A stretch of DNA of 64,000 nt, taken from the NCBI RefSeq assembly GCF_024701975.1, contig NZ_JANLNM010000011.1:1-64000 (forward strand), written 5' to 3'. How positions within the stretch are numbered: position 1 is the first letter of the stretch; each line of letters opens with the position of its first letter. This DNA comes from Variovorax sp. ZS18.2.2. Its GTDB lineage: Bacteria > Pseudomonadota > Gammaproteobacteria > Burkholderiales > Burkholderiaceae_C. Under the pieces are notes generated by a model that did no database searches, had not been told where the DNA came from, and worked only from the letters and a program-made list of their open reading frames with translations. Positions 17,909-26,358 of the stretch are shown one piece after another. A program made the translations under genes and the position numbers.

Positions 17909-18555
17909 GCCGTCTTTCGCAGCTTGCCGCCCGGCTGCCGCACATACGCCGGCGCGCGTTCATGGCTCGCCGTGCTGCCGTAGACCGTGTCCGCCGGGTA
18001 GTACTCGGCTTGCAGTTGCACCTTGGCGGCGGCTTCCTCGCCGGCGGTGTGGGCGATGAAGGCCAGCATCAGGTCGGTGCCCGCAGAAACGCCGGCCGAG
18101 GTCCACACGTCGCCGTCCTGCACGAAGCGCTGCTCGACCACCTTCACGTCGCCCAGCGCGCGCAGGCGATCGAGCGAACCCCAGTGCGTGGTGGCGGTCT
18201 TGCCGGAGAGAAGGCCCGCCGCATGCAGCACGAAGGCGCCGGTGCATACCGACAGCAGCGCCTTGCACCCCGGCGCCTGCGCGGCCAGGAACTGCACCAT
18301 CGCGGGGTTGTCGACCTCGCGCCGCGTGCCCATGCCGCCGGGCACGAGCAGGTAGTCGAGCGGCGGGCAATCGGCGAACGACACATGCGGATTGACCGAA
18401 AGGCCCTTGGCGCAGACCACCGGCTCGCGCTTCTCGGCGACGATCAGGCAGTGCTGCGGGCCCGCTGCGAGCTTGCTCCACATGGTGAGCATTTCCCAAG
18501 GCCCGACGAAATCGAGTTCCTCGACGTCGGGGAATACGATGATCCCGAAATTCAT
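17905..18555 (-). CDS. DJ-1/PfpI family protein, isonitrile-hydratase-like
   Basis: A 216-residue class I glutamine-amidotransferase-fold protein. ATG 18555 follows AAGGAG by 9 bases and opens directly into MNFGIIVFPDVEELDFVGP; an ORF start 96 bases upstream adds no conserved sequence. The nucleophile elbow is LLSVCTGAFVL with C104, and D15 of EELDFVGP matches the catalytic aspartate of isonitrile hydratase InhA. The GGMGTRR and THWGSLD segments fit the same group. It is the first gene of the overlap-linked unit with the CinA-like amidase and the hybrid kinase. The true substrate is unknown; the same fold occurs at the N-terminus of GATase-AraC regulators, but no AraC domain is present. Confidence 0.85.
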   Translation of the reverse strand: MNFGIIVFPDVEELDFVGPWEMLTMWSKLAAGPQHCLIVAEKREPVVCAKGLSVNPHVSFADCPPLDYLLVPGGMGTRREVDNPAMVQFLAAQAPGCKALLSVCTGAFVLHAAGLLSGKTATTHWGSLDRLRALGDVKVVEQRFVQDGDVWTSAGVSAGTDLMLAFIAHTAGEEAAAKVQLQAEYYPADTVYGSTASHERAPAYVRQPGGKLRKTA

Positions 18556-18749
18556 ACTTTCGAACTCCTTGAGGGCAATGCGTGAGCAAGAGCGTACAGA
18601 GCTGAGCATATAGGTTGCACCTCTGCAGCGCTCCGTGACAGCTGGTTGCAAGCTTGGCTCAGTGTTTTCCTCAGAGGTCGATGGCGTGAAAATGGCTAGA
18701 GTGAAGGCGGCCGTTCAGGCTTTTGCCAAGCAAACATCAAGGAAATTTC

Positions 18750-19487
18750 ATGAGCAAGAAAGTTGCATATGTCACCGGAGGCATGGGTGGCATCGGAACA
18801 GCCATCTGCCAACGTCTGCACAGAGACGGATTCACCGTGGTCGCCGGTTGCGGCCCCACGCGCGACCATGCCAAGTGGCTGGCCGAACAGAAAGCCGAAG
18901 GCTTCGAGTTCCACGCCTCCGTCGGCAATGTCGGCGACTGGCAATCCACCGTCGAAGCGTTCTCCGCCGCCAAGGCAGCGCATGGCGCCATCGACGTGCT
19001 GGTCAACAATGCCGGCATCACGCGCGACCGCATGTTCCTCAAGATGACCCCCGAGGACTGGAGCGCGGTGATCGAGACCAACCTCAACAGCATGTTCAAC
19101 GTCACCAAGCAGGTGGTGGGCGACATGGTCGAAAAGGGCTGGGGCCGCATCATCAACATCAGCTCGGTGAACGGTGCCAAGGGCCAGGCGGGCCAGACCA
19201 ACTATTCGGCGGCCAAGGCCGGCATGCACGGCTTCACGATGGCGCTGGCGCAGGAGCTGGCCAACAAGGGCGTGACGGTCAACACCGTGAGCCCGGGCTA
19301 CATCGGCACCGACATGGTCAAGGCCATCCGCCAGGAAGTGCTCGACAAGATCGTGGCCACCATCCCGGTCAAGCGCCTGGGCGAGCCGAGCGAAATCGCC
19401 TCGATCATCTCGTGGCTGGCAACAGACGAAGGCGGCTATTCGACGGGGGCCGACTTCTCGGTCAACGGCGGCCTCCACATGCACTGA
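18750..19487 (+). CDS. phaB: Acetoacetyl-CoA reductase
   Basis: A 245-residue NADPH-dependent SDR that reduces acetoacetyl-CoA to (R)-3-hydroxybutyryl-CoA for polyhydroxybutyrate synthesis. The cofactor loop TGGMGGIG spans 9-16, NNAGITRD is characteristic of PhaB, and the catalytic set is S139 with Y152/K156 in TNYSAAKAG. ATG 18750 follows AAGGAAA by 5 bases. Neither phaA nor phaC is adjacent, so this copy stands alone, divergent from the DJ-1 gene and followed by a clear terminator. FabG is the main alternative, but the PhaB-like CGPTRD and NNAGITRDRMFLKM segments favour PhaB. Confidence 0.9.
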   Translation: MSKKVAYVTGGMGGIGTAICQRLHRDGFTVVAGCGPTRDHAKWLAEQKAEGFEFHASVGNVGDWQSTVEAFSAAKAAHGAIDVLVNNAGITRDRMFLKMTPEDWSAVIETNLNSMFNVTKQVVGDMVEKGWGRIINISSVNGAKGQAGQTNYSAAKAGMHGFTMALAQELANKGVTVNTVSPGYIGTDMVKAIRQEVLDKIVATIPVKRLGEPSEIASIISWLATDEGGYSTGADFSVNGGLHMH

Positions 19488-19508
19488 GATGCTGACCGAG
19501 ACCTGATG

Positions 19509-19534
19509 AAAAAGCCCGCTTCGGCGGGTTTTTT
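19509..19534 (+). terminator. Rho-independent terminator after phaB
   Basis: CCCGC (19515-19519), a TTCG tetraloop and GCGGG (19524-19528) form a compact stem. It is extended by A-U pairs and followed by a run of six T. It ends transcription between phaB and dctA. Confidence 0.9.
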
Positions 19535-19612
19535 CATTGGAAGAATGTGGCTTCTACGAATGGAAAACGCCTGATACGGACCTACAGTTCTCAACCCTTC
19601 CGGAGGCAAGTC

Positions 19613-20956
19613 ATGGAACCCACAACAAACACACCCGTCAAGAAGCTCCCGCTCTACCGCTCCCTCTACGTGCAGGTGATCACCGCGGTGATCATCGGCG
19701 TGCTGCTCGGCTACTTCTATCCCTCGGTCGGCGAAAGCATGAAGCCGCTGGGCGATGGCTTCATCAAGCTCATCAAGATGATCATTGCGCCGATCATCTT
19801 CTGCACGGTGGTGGTCGGCATCGCCGGCATGGAAGACATGAAGAAGGTCGGCAAGACCGGCGGCCTGGCACTGCTGTATTTCGAAGTCGTCAGTTCCATC
19901 GCGCTGGTGGTCGGGCTCGTGCTGGTCAACGTGCTCAAGCCCGGCGTGGGCATGAACATCGACCCGACCACGCTCGACACCAAGTCGATCGCGGCCTACA
20001 CCGGCCCCGGCAAGATGACCGGCACGGTCGACTTCCTGCTCAACGTCATTCCCAGCACCGTCGTCGATGCTTTCGCCAAGGGCGAGATCCTGCAGGTGCT
20101 GCTGATCGCTGTGATGTTCGGCTTCGCGCTGCACAAGTTCGGCGGCCGCGGCACGCTGGTGTTCGACGTGATCGAGAAGGGCTCGCACGTGCTCTTCGGC
20201 ATGGTCAACTACATCATGAAGGTCGCCCCCATCGGCGCCTTTGGCGCGATGGCCTTCACCATCGGCAAGTACGGCGTGGGCAGCCTGTTCTCGCTCGGCA
20301 AGCTGATGGGCACCTTCTACCTGACCTGCCTGCTGTTCATCTTCGTGGTGCTGGGGCTGATCGCGAAGTTCCACGGCTTCTCGATCTGGAAGTTCATCAA
20401 GTACATCAAGGAAGAACTGCTGATCGTGCTGGGCACCTCGTCGTCCGAGTCGGTGCTGCCGCGCATGATGGAGAAGATGGAGAACCTGGGTGCGAAGAAG
20501 ACCTGCGTGGGCCTGGTGATTCCCACGGGCTACTCGTTCAACCTCGACGGCACCTCGATCTACCTCACGATGGCGGCGGTGTTCATTGCGCAGGCCACCA
20601 ACACGCCGATGACGCTGATGCAGGAGATCACCTTGCTCGCGGTGCTGCTGCTCACCTCCAAGGGCGCGGCGGGCGTCACCGGCAGCGGCTTCATCGTGCT
20701 GGCGGCCACGCTCTCGGCGGTGGGCCATGTGCCGGTGGCGGGCCTCGCGCTCATCCTGGGCATCGACCGCTTCATGTCCGAGGCGCGCGCGCTGACCAAC
20801 CTGATCGGCAACGGCGTGGCCACCATCGTGGTGGCCAAGTGGACCAACGAGCTCGACACCGAGCGGCTGCAGGCGGGCCTGAACAACGAGAGCTGGGTCG
20901 AATCGCAAGAGCCCGAAGTGCTGGAGAGCGCTCGCGACAGCAAGATGGCTGGTTGA
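19613..20956 (+). CDS. dctA: C4-dicarboxylate:cation symporter
   Basis: A 447-residue inner-membrane carrier of the DAACS family that imports succinate, fumarate and malate. Family signatures are the serine-rich GTSSSESVLPRMMEKM near residue 275 and NLDGTSIYLTMAAVFIAQATN near 310. The N-terminal helix VQVITAVIIGVLLGYFYP and the KMIIAPIIFCTVV segment are typical. ATG 19613 lies 6 bases after GGAGG; an open frame upstream has no good start. Length matches the family. In other proteobacteria dctA is controlled by DctBD and sigma-54; I did not identify those sites here. Confidence 0.95.
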   Translation: MEPTTNTPVKKLPLYRSLYVQVITAVIIGVLLGYFYPSVGESMKPLGDGFIKLIKMIIAPIIFCTVVVGIAGMEDMKKVGKTGGLALLYFEVVSSIALVVGLVLVNVLKPGVGMNIDPTTLDTKSIAAYTGPGKMTGTVDFLLNVIPSTVVDAFAKGEILQVLLIAVMFGFALHKFGGRGTLVFDVIEKGSHVLFGMVNYIMKVAPIGAFGAMAFTIGKYGVGSLFSLGKLMGTFYLTCLLFIFVVLGLIAKFHGFSIWKFIKYIKEELLIVLGTSSSESVLPRMMEKMENLGAKKTCVGLVIPTGYSFNLDGTSIYLTMAAVFIAQATNTPMTLMQEITLLAVLLLTSKGAAGVTGSGFIVLAATLSAVGHVPVAGLALILGIDRFMSEARALTNLIGNGVATIVVAKWTNELDTERLQAGLNNESWVESQEPEVLESARDSKMAG

Positions 20957-20985
20957 TCCGGCTGCACACCCACGGCGTGCCCGAG

Positions 20986-21077
20986 TGCGCAGGGCATCGG
21001 GTGCTCCCCGCAGCGAAATAAAGGGGGAGCCGAAGGCGGAGGACATTCGCGGAGGGGAGCACCCGATGTCCTGTGCA
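20986..21077. repeat. Extragenic imperfect palindrome (24-bp arms)
   Basis: A 15-bp perfect inverted repeat (20995-21009 with 21054-21068) extends to 24-bp arms with two mismatches (20986-21009 and 21054-21077). The arms flank a purine-rich 44-base centre. It lies between dctA and the Kef-type gene. It has no T-run, so it is not a standard terminator. It resembles a dispersed extragenic repeat, but only one copy is in the window. Confidence 0.7.
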
Positions 21078-21163
21078 CCCGCCCTGAATGCTCCTGTCTC
21101 GGACGCCCCTCCAGAAGGCCGTGTGAAATAAAAGGACAGGCATCGTTCCTGCAAAATGCAGCG

Positions 21164-22873
21164 ATGCCGCACAGCGTTTCCCTCATCAACACCATTGCCG
21201 CCGGCCTCGGCCTGGCGCTGGTGTTCGGTTTCCTGGCGGCCAAGCTGCGGCTGCCGGCGCTCGTGGGCTACCTCCTCGCGGGCGTGATCATCGGCCCCTT
21301 CACCCCCGGTTTCGTGGCCGATGCGGAAATTGCCGCACAGCTCGCCGAAATCGGCGTGATGCTGCTGATGTTCGGCGTCGGCCTCCACTTTTCCCTCGAC
21401 GACCTGCTGGCTGTGCGCAAGATCGCACTGCCCGGCGCACTGGCGCAGATCGCCGTCGCCACGCTGCTCGGCGGCGGCCTTGCCTTGTGGTGGGGCTGGA
21501 GCCCCGGTGCCGCGCTGGTGTTCGGCCTGGCGCTCTCGGTGGCGAGCACGGTGGTGCTGCTGCGCGCGCTCGAGAGCCTGGGCATCCTCGATTCGTTCAC
21601 CGGCCGCATCGCCATCGGCTGGCTCGTGGTCGAAGACCTCGCGATGGTGCTGGTGCTCGTGCTGATGCCGCCGCTCGCGAGCACGCTGGGCGGTCACGGT
21701 GCGCAGCCGGGCGAAGTGGTCGCCCCGCTGTGGCAGACCCTCGGTCTCACGCTGCTGCAGGTCGGCGGCTTCGTCGCGCTGATGCTGGTGGTGGGCCGGC
21801 GCGTGTTCCCGTGGATCCTCTGGCAGGTCACGCGCACCGGTTCGCGCGAGCTGTTCACGCTGTGCGTGGTGGCGGCCGCCGTGAGCATCGCTTTCGCCTC
21901 GGCGGCGCTCTTCGGCGTGTCGTTCGCGCTCGGCGCTTTCTTTGCCGGCATGGTCATGCGCGAGTCGCAGTTCAGCCACCGGGCGGCGCAGGAGTCGCTG
22001 CCACTGCGCGATGCCTTCGCGGTGCTGTTCTTCGTGTCGGTGGGCATGCTGTTCGATCCCTCGGTGCTGATCGACCGCCCGCTGCAGGTGCTCGCAGTGG
22101 TAGGGGTGATCGTGCTGGGCAAATCGCTCGCGGCTTGCGCGCTGGTGCTGGTGTTCCGCTACCCGCTGGGCACGGCGCTCACGGTGAGCGCAAGCCTGGC
22201 GCAGATCGGCGAGTTCTCGTTCATCCTGGCGGGGCTGGGCGTGTCGCTCGGGCTGTTGCCGGTCGAGGGGCAGAGTCTCGTGCTCGCGGGCGCTCTCATT
22301 TCCATTGCCACCAATCCGCTGTGGTTCAGCCTCATCGCGCCGATGCAGAAATGGCTGCACGCCCATTCCTCGTTCGCGCGCGGGCTCGAGTCACGCGACG
22401 ATCCGCTGGCCGAACTGCCGATGACGACCGAGGCGAAGTACCTCTCCAGGCAGGTGGTGCTGGTCGGCTACGGCCGCGTTGGGCGCCGCATCGCGGCCGA
22501 GCTCGAGGCGAACGACATTCCCTACGTGGTGGCCGAGCAGAACCGCGAACTGGTCGAGAAGCTGCGCGAAGCCGGCGTCGCCGCCGTGTGGGGCGATGCG
22601 GCGGACCCCGCGGTGCTGATCCAGGCCCACGTGGCCCGCGCCCGCGTGCTGGTGGTGGCCACGCCCGACACCCTGAACGTGCGCCAGATGATCGAGACCG
22701 CCCGCACGCTCAATCCGTCGATCCAGACCGTGATCCGCAGCCATAACGAGCAGGAAGCCCAGTTGCTCACCCAGGACGCGGCGGTCACCGTGTTCCTCGG
22801 CGAACACGAACTCGCCCAGGCCATGGCGCGCGACGTGGTGCAGCGCGCGGTGTCGATGGCCGTGCCGGCTTGA
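21164..22873 (+). CDS. Monovalent cation:proton antiporter, CPA2/Kef type, with TrkA-N domain
   Basis: A 569-residue inner-membrane protein. The first 390 residues hold about 12 helices of the Na/H-exchanger fold, with LPALVGYLLAGVIIGP and the conserved SVASTVVLLRALE segment of Kef/CPA2 antiporters. After a short linker a Rossmann RCK/TrkA-N domain starts near residue 428 with the NAD-binding loop VLVGYGRVGRRIAAEL, and WGDAADPAVL follows. The layout is that of YbaL or KefB/C, exporting K+ or Na+ in exchange for protons. No KefF/KefG accessory gene is adjacent, which favours the YbaL-like branch. Confidence 0.9.
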   Translation: MPHSVSLINTIAAGLGLALVFGFLAAKLRLPALVGYLLAGVIIGPFTPGFVADAEIAAQLAEIGVMLLMFGVGLHFSLDDLLAVRKIALPGALAQIAVATLLGGGLALWWGWSPGAALVFGLALSVASTVVLLRALESLGILDSFTGRIAIGWLVVEDLAMVLVLVLMPPLASTLGGHGAQPGEVVAPLWQTLGLTLLQVGGFVALMLVVGRRVFPWILWQVTRTGSRELFTLCVVAAAVSIAFASAALFGVSFALGAFFAGMVMRESQFSHRAAQESLPLRDAFAVLFFVSVGMLFDPSVLIDRPLQVLAVVGVIVLGKSLAACALVLVFRYPLGTALTVSASLAQIGEFSFILAGLGVSLGLLPVEGQSLVLAGALISIATNPLWFSLIAPMQKWLHAHSSFARGLESRDDPLAELPMTTEAKYLSRQVVLVGYGRVGRRIAAELEANDIPYVVAEQNRELVEKLREAGVAAVWGDAADPAVLIQAHVARARVLVVATPDTLNVRQMIETARTLNPSIQTVIRSHNEQEAQLLTQDAAVTVFLGEHELAQAMARDVVQRAVSMAVPA

Positions 22874-22896
22874 AGTCCGAAGGGGCGGGCGCCGTT

Positions 22897-23301
22897 TCAG
22901 AGATCCTCGATGACCAGCGTGCGGTAGCGCTGCGCGATCGAGTAGGGCACGGTACGCACCAGTTCCATCATCCGGCTCGCGGCCGCTTCGTCCTTCGTCC
23001 TGACAAGAAGGCCCGTGTGGCCGTCGCGCGCGAGCTTGGTGTAGGCGCGCACCGTGGCGGCATCGGTGCCGGCGGAGGGCAGGGGGTTGTCCGAGTCCCG
23101 GGCGGTCGGGCTGATTTCCTCCAGCAGGGTTTCGGCGGAAATCAGGTAGACCTCGTCGCCGCTCACGCCTTTCTCGATCAATCGGTGGCCGATGCGGTCC
23201 GCGTCCTCGGCGCTCGGGAACATCACCATCGAATAGCCGGTCGGATAGAACGCGCCGCCGATGCTGGCGCGCATGTTGGGCTCCAGAGTGAAGTGCTTCA
23301 T
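22897..23301 (-). CDS. Conserved hypothetical protein, 134 residues
   Basis: A small soluble protein with no signal peptide or membrane segment. It has a strong AGGAGG ribosome binding site 6 bases before ATG 23301. Its centre (YPTGYSMVMFPSAEDADRIG) is reminiscent of small alpha/beta stress-type domains in which a helix follows a VMF strand, and a second half with ARDGHTGLLVRTKDEAAAS repeats this pattern. That suggests a duplicated ferredoxin-like fold. I do not recognise a function. It is convergent with the antiporter gene and divergent from the next small gene. Confidence 0.7.
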   Translation of the reverse strand: MKHFTLEPNMRASIGGAFYPTGYSMVMFPSAEDADRIGHRLIEKGVSGDEVYLISAETLLEEISPTARDSDNPLPSAGTDAATVRAYTKLARDGHTGLLVRTKDEAAASRMMELVRTVPYSIAQRYRTLVIEDL

Positions 23302-23425
23302 GTTGCCTCCTGGTTCTTGACGTCCCTGAAGACAACATTAGTTCGCGCCATCCCCAAGCTCTGTAGGAGAAGCCCGGAAGCTGTCAACCGCACTCTTCGC
23401 CCATTCATTGACAGAAACACGCCGC

Positions 23426-23656
23426 ATGAACCGTCTTTCCACGTCCCCATTGCGAAACATCGCGCTCACCGTCCATGAACTGGAAGCGGGCGAGTTCTAT
23501 TGGGTGCTCATGGAAGAAACGGCCGCCGACGACCGGCCCCATGTCTACGTGCCGCTGGAGGCCGCCCACGATCCCTATGCCAGCTACTCGAACGCGCTGG
23601 TGGCCGGTGTCGCCGTGATGCGGCGGCTCTTGGGCGCGGAAGGAAAAACCGCCTGA
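23426..23656 (+). CDS. Small conserved hypothetical protein, 76 residues
   Basis: A short soluble acidic protein, starting at ATG 23426 (a TTG at 23408 is also in frame). It reads NIALTVHELEAGEFYWVLME, then HVYVPLEAAHDPYASYSNALVAGV. This has the look of a compact single-domain Burkholderiales protein with no named family. There is no signal peptide or membrane segment and no strong Shine-Dalgarno. The cobalamin riboswitch promoter lies just downstream. Function unknown. Confidence 0.6.
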   Translation: MNRLSTSPLRNIALTVHELEAGEFYWVLMEETAADDRPHVYVPLEAAHDPYASYSNALVAGVAVMRRLLGAEGKTA

Positions 23657-23712
23657 GTTGCGTCGAGCGATGGTCGAGCGGCGGTCGCGGTTCTCGCGCC
23701 GAGGGCGCTCCC

Positions 23713-23718
23713 TATAAT
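23713..23718 (+). promoter_or_regulatory. -10 hexamer of the B12-riboswitch operon
   Basis: A perfect TATAAT sits about 45 bases before the riboswitch core. Only a weak -35 match (near 23690) is found at the expected distance. It is the best promoter candidate for the cobalt/B12 operon. Confidence 0.6.
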
Positions 23719-23761
23719 TCCGGCGGTCGGGTTGTAAGCTTTTCTTAGCAAAACCACCCAC

Positions 23762-24020
23762 ACGGTTCGAAGGTGCCCCGCATGCCATTCCATGGCCTGG
23801 GGGTTAAACGGGAAGCAGGTGCGCTGCGTCTTCACGGACGCATCCATTCCTGCGCTGCCCCCGCAACGGTCAGCGGATCTGGAAAACCTCGTGTCGATGT
23901 CTCTCTTCTTTTGAGCATCGGCAGCCACTGCGCTTCGGCGTGGGAAGGCGAGGGTTTCGGCTCCGATGCGCACTCACAGTGTCATCGGAGCGCTCCGCGA
24001 GCCCGGATACCGGCCTTCGC
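23762..24020 (+). promoter_or_regulatory. Cobalamin (B12) riboswitch
   Basis: The conserved blocks of the cobalamin aptamer occur in order: AAGGTGCC at 23770; TTAAACGGGAAGCAGGTG near 23804-23821; GCTGCCCCCGCAACGGT near 23854-23870 (the B12 box); AGCCACTG with GTGGGAAGGCG near 23923-23950; and the closing GCCCGGATACCGGCC at 24001-24015. Known riboswitches of this class repress downstream genes when adenosyl- or methylcobalamin binds. Here the controlled genes are the TonB receptor and, by operon structure, PepSY, cbiM, cobW, cobN and chlD. About 140 bases of expression platform follow. Confidence 0.94.
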
Positions 24021-24128
24021 AACCGCCATCGGACGCTGCGGGAGTGCGGGTCCGGGCATGCCGTTTCGCCCTCGCGTGAACCGGCCCGCCCTCAGCCGCC
24101 TCCCTCGACGTCCTCATTCGGTCAGGAG

Positions 24129-24153
24129 CCTGCGGGGACGCAGGTCGGAGGAG
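24129..24153 (+). promoter_or_regulatory. Hairpin and ribosome binding site in the riboswitch expression platform
   Basis: CCTGCG (24129-24134), GGGA loop and CGCAGG (24139-24144) form a perfect hairpin directly before GGAGGAG (24147-24153), 7 bases from ATG 24161. A C-rich GCCTCC at 24098-24103 could mask this ribosome binding site when B12 is bound. There is no terminator T-run, so control at translation initiation is more likely. This is inference. Confidence 0.55.
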
Positions 24154-24160
24154 AAGTCAC

Positions 24161-26344
24161 ATGGGTCAAGCATCGCCGGCGCGCGATCGCACGGGCGCGC
24201 CACTGCAATGGGTACGCCTTTCACGTCTTTCGTTGGGCTTGGGACTGGCTTTCGGCACAGGCAGCGCCATGGCGCAGTCGGGCGGAACGACGGGTAGCGG
24301 CAACAACAGCCTCGCACCCGTGCAGGTCGAAGCCAGCCGCCACACGCCGCTCGCAATGGACGAGCCGACCCAGACCGGCAGCCGCCTGGGCCTCACGCCG
24401 CTGGAAACGCCCGCCAGCATCGAGGTGCTGACCGGCGACACCATCCGCGCACGCGGCGATGCCTACGTGATCGACGCGGTCACCCGCACCACCGGCATCA
24501 CGGCCGACTCCAGCCCCGGCAATGGCGGCACTTCGATGGTGGCGCGCGGCTTCGCGGGCCACGGCTCGGTGATGCAGCTGTTCGACGGCACGCGCCTCTA
24601 CGTGGGCGCGGGCACCGTGACCTTTCCGTTCGACACCTGGTCGATCGACCGCATCGAGGTGCTGCGCGGCGCGGCCTCGGTGATGTACGGCGACGGCGCC
24701 ATCGGTGGCGCGATCAACACCGTGCCCAAGAAGCCCACGCGCGGCCCGATCGAGAACGAGGCGCTGGTCTCCTTCGGATCGGATGCCACGCGCCAGATCG
24801 CCTTCGGCAGCGGCGGCGCCATCAACGACCGTCTCTCGTACCGGCTCGACGTGAGCCACCGGCATTCCAACGGCTTCATGGCGCGCGGCGAATCCGAGAG
24901 CCTCGCGATCGGCGCGGCGGTGCGGCTCGACGTTTCGCCCGAGCTGAACATCACCCTCTCGCACGACGAGGGCCGCCAGTCGCCCGAGCGCTACTTCGGC
25001 GTGCCGCTGATCAACGGCCGGCTCGACCGCCGCAGCCTGGGCCTGAACTACAACCTCGACGACGCCCAGTTGAAGTACCGCGACAGCTGGACCCGCCTCG
25101 ATGCGGTCTGGACGCCCAGCAGCGCCGTTACCGTGCGCAACCAGCTCTACCGCCTCGAAACGAAGCGCCACTGGCGCGACAGCGAGACCTACGCCTACCA
25201 GCCCGACAGCGGCCTCGTCGGCCGCGACGACTACCTGGAGATCGGCCACCACCAGGAACAGGTCGGCAACCGCAGCGACATCGCGTGGCGCCACAACCTC
25301 TTCGGCATGGCCAACCAGGTGCTCGCGGGCTTCGACGTCAACCGTATCGATTTCCTCGGATCGAGCGACACGCCCTACGGCGGTTACTCGGAGGTGGACC
25401 CGTTCGTCTTCGCGCCGGGTCGGTACGAGTCGCCGCAGCCCTACCTGCCGCGCTACCGCGCGCAGGCCCGCACCTACGCCTTCTTCGCCGAAGACCGGCT
25501 CGCGATCAACGACCGGTGGTCGGTGGTCGCGGGCCTGCGCTGGGACCATGCCAGGGTCAGCCGCGTCGACCTGACCCGGCCGGTCAACAACTTCGAACGC
25601 ACCTTCGTCTACGGCACCGGCCGCGTGGGCGTGGTGTACGCGCCTGACGCAGCACAGTCCTTCTACGGGCAGATCGCCCGCGCCGCCGATCCGCTGGGCT
25701 CGCTGCTCACCACCTCGACCTCGCAATCGCAGTTCGACCTCACCACCGGCCGCCAGGTCGAGGTGGGCTACAAGCGTCAGCTCGCCGACAACCGCGGCGC
25801 CTGGTCGATCGCGGCCTACAAGATCCAGAAGCGCAAGCTGCTCTCACGCGATGCGAGCGACCCGACGGTCTCGCAGCAGGTCGGCCAGCAGTCGTCGCAG
25901 GGCATCGAGGCCACGCTGGACCTCGCATTGACGTCCACGCTGCGCCTCGAAGCCAACGCGGCCAGACTGCGCGCGCGCTTTGACGATTTCAACGAGCGCG
26001 TCGGCAACAAGCTGATTTCGCGCGCGGGCAACACGCCCGAAGGCATCCCCGAGGCTTCGGCCAACGCCTGGCTCCACTGGCGCTTCCTGCCGCAGTGGGA
26101 GGCCGCGATGGGCCTGCGCTACGTGGGCTCGCGACAGGCCGATAACGCCAACACGCGCAAGATCGGCTCCTACACCGTGGCGGACGCTTCGGTCAGCTGG
26201 CAGGCCAACCCGTCGCTCAAGCTCGCGCTGCGCGCCTTCAACCTTGGCGACCGCAAGTACCCCGTGTCGTTCTCGAACGGCGGCGACCAGTGGTTGCTGG
26301 GCCGGCCGCGCTCGTTCGAAGTCTCAGCGCTCGTGAAGTTCTGA
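24161..26344 (+). CDS. TonB-dependent outer-membrane receptor under B12 riboswitch control
   Basis: A 727-residue outer-membrane active transporter. The signal peptide ends near AMA-Q. The plug domain (about 60-170) carries the typical TPASIEVLTGDTIRARG, ARGFAG, DRIEVLRGAASVMYG and GGAINTVPKKP segments. A 22-strand barrel follows, and the protein ends with the outer-membrane-sorting phenylalanine (ALVKF). The sequence is closer to siderophore/metallophore receptors (FhuA/FpvA-like plug) than to BtuB. The riboswitch, the PepSY partner and the CbiM-like gene suggest it imports a cobalt chelate or a corrinoid. Which one is inference. Confidence 0.93.
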   Translation: MGQASPARDRTGAPLQWVRLSRLSLGLGLAFGTGSAMAQSGGTTGSGNNSLAPVQVEASRHTPLAMDEPTQTGSRLGLTPLETPASIEVLTGDTIRARGDAYVIDAVTRTTGITADSSPGNGGTSMVARGFAGHGSVMQLFDGTRLYVGAGTVTFPFDTWSIDRIEVLRGAASVMYGDGAIGGAINTVPKKPTRGPIENEALVSFGSDATRQIAFGSGGAINDRLSYRLDVSHRHSNGFMARGESESLAIGAAVRLDVSPELNITLSHDEGRQSPERYFGVPLINGRLDRRSLGLNYNLDDAQLKYRDSWTRLDAVWTPSSAVTVRNQLYRLETKRHWRDSETYAYQPDSGLVGRDDYLEIGHHQEQVGNRSDIAWRHNLFGMANQVLAGFDVNRIDFLGSSDTPYGGYSEVDPFVFAPGRYESPQPYLPRYRAQARTYAFFAEDRLAINDRWSVVAGLRWDHARVSRVDLTRPVNNFERTFVYGTGRVGVVYAPDAAQSFYGQIARAADPLGSLLTTSTSQSQFDLTTGRQVEVGYKRQLADNRGAWSIAAYKIQKRKLLSRDASDPTVSQQVGQQSSQGIEATLDLALTSTLRLEANAARLRARFDDFNERVGNKLISRAGNTPEGIPEASANAWLHWRFLPQWEAAMGLRYVGSRQADNANTRKIGSYTVADASVSWQANPSLKLALRAFNLGDRKYPVSFSNGGDQWLLGRPRSFEVSALVKF

Positions 26345-26358
26345 GCGCCACAACGCCC

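Noticed and set aside
19436..22366. A 976-codon minus-strand frame
   Set aside because: Antisense to phaB, dctA and the antiporter, with a highly biased D/E/H/R/Q composition and no domain.
24161..26344. Calling the receptor BtuB because of the riboswitch
   Set aside because: Its length of 727 residues and its plug sequence are of siderophore type; BtuB is nearer 600 residues.
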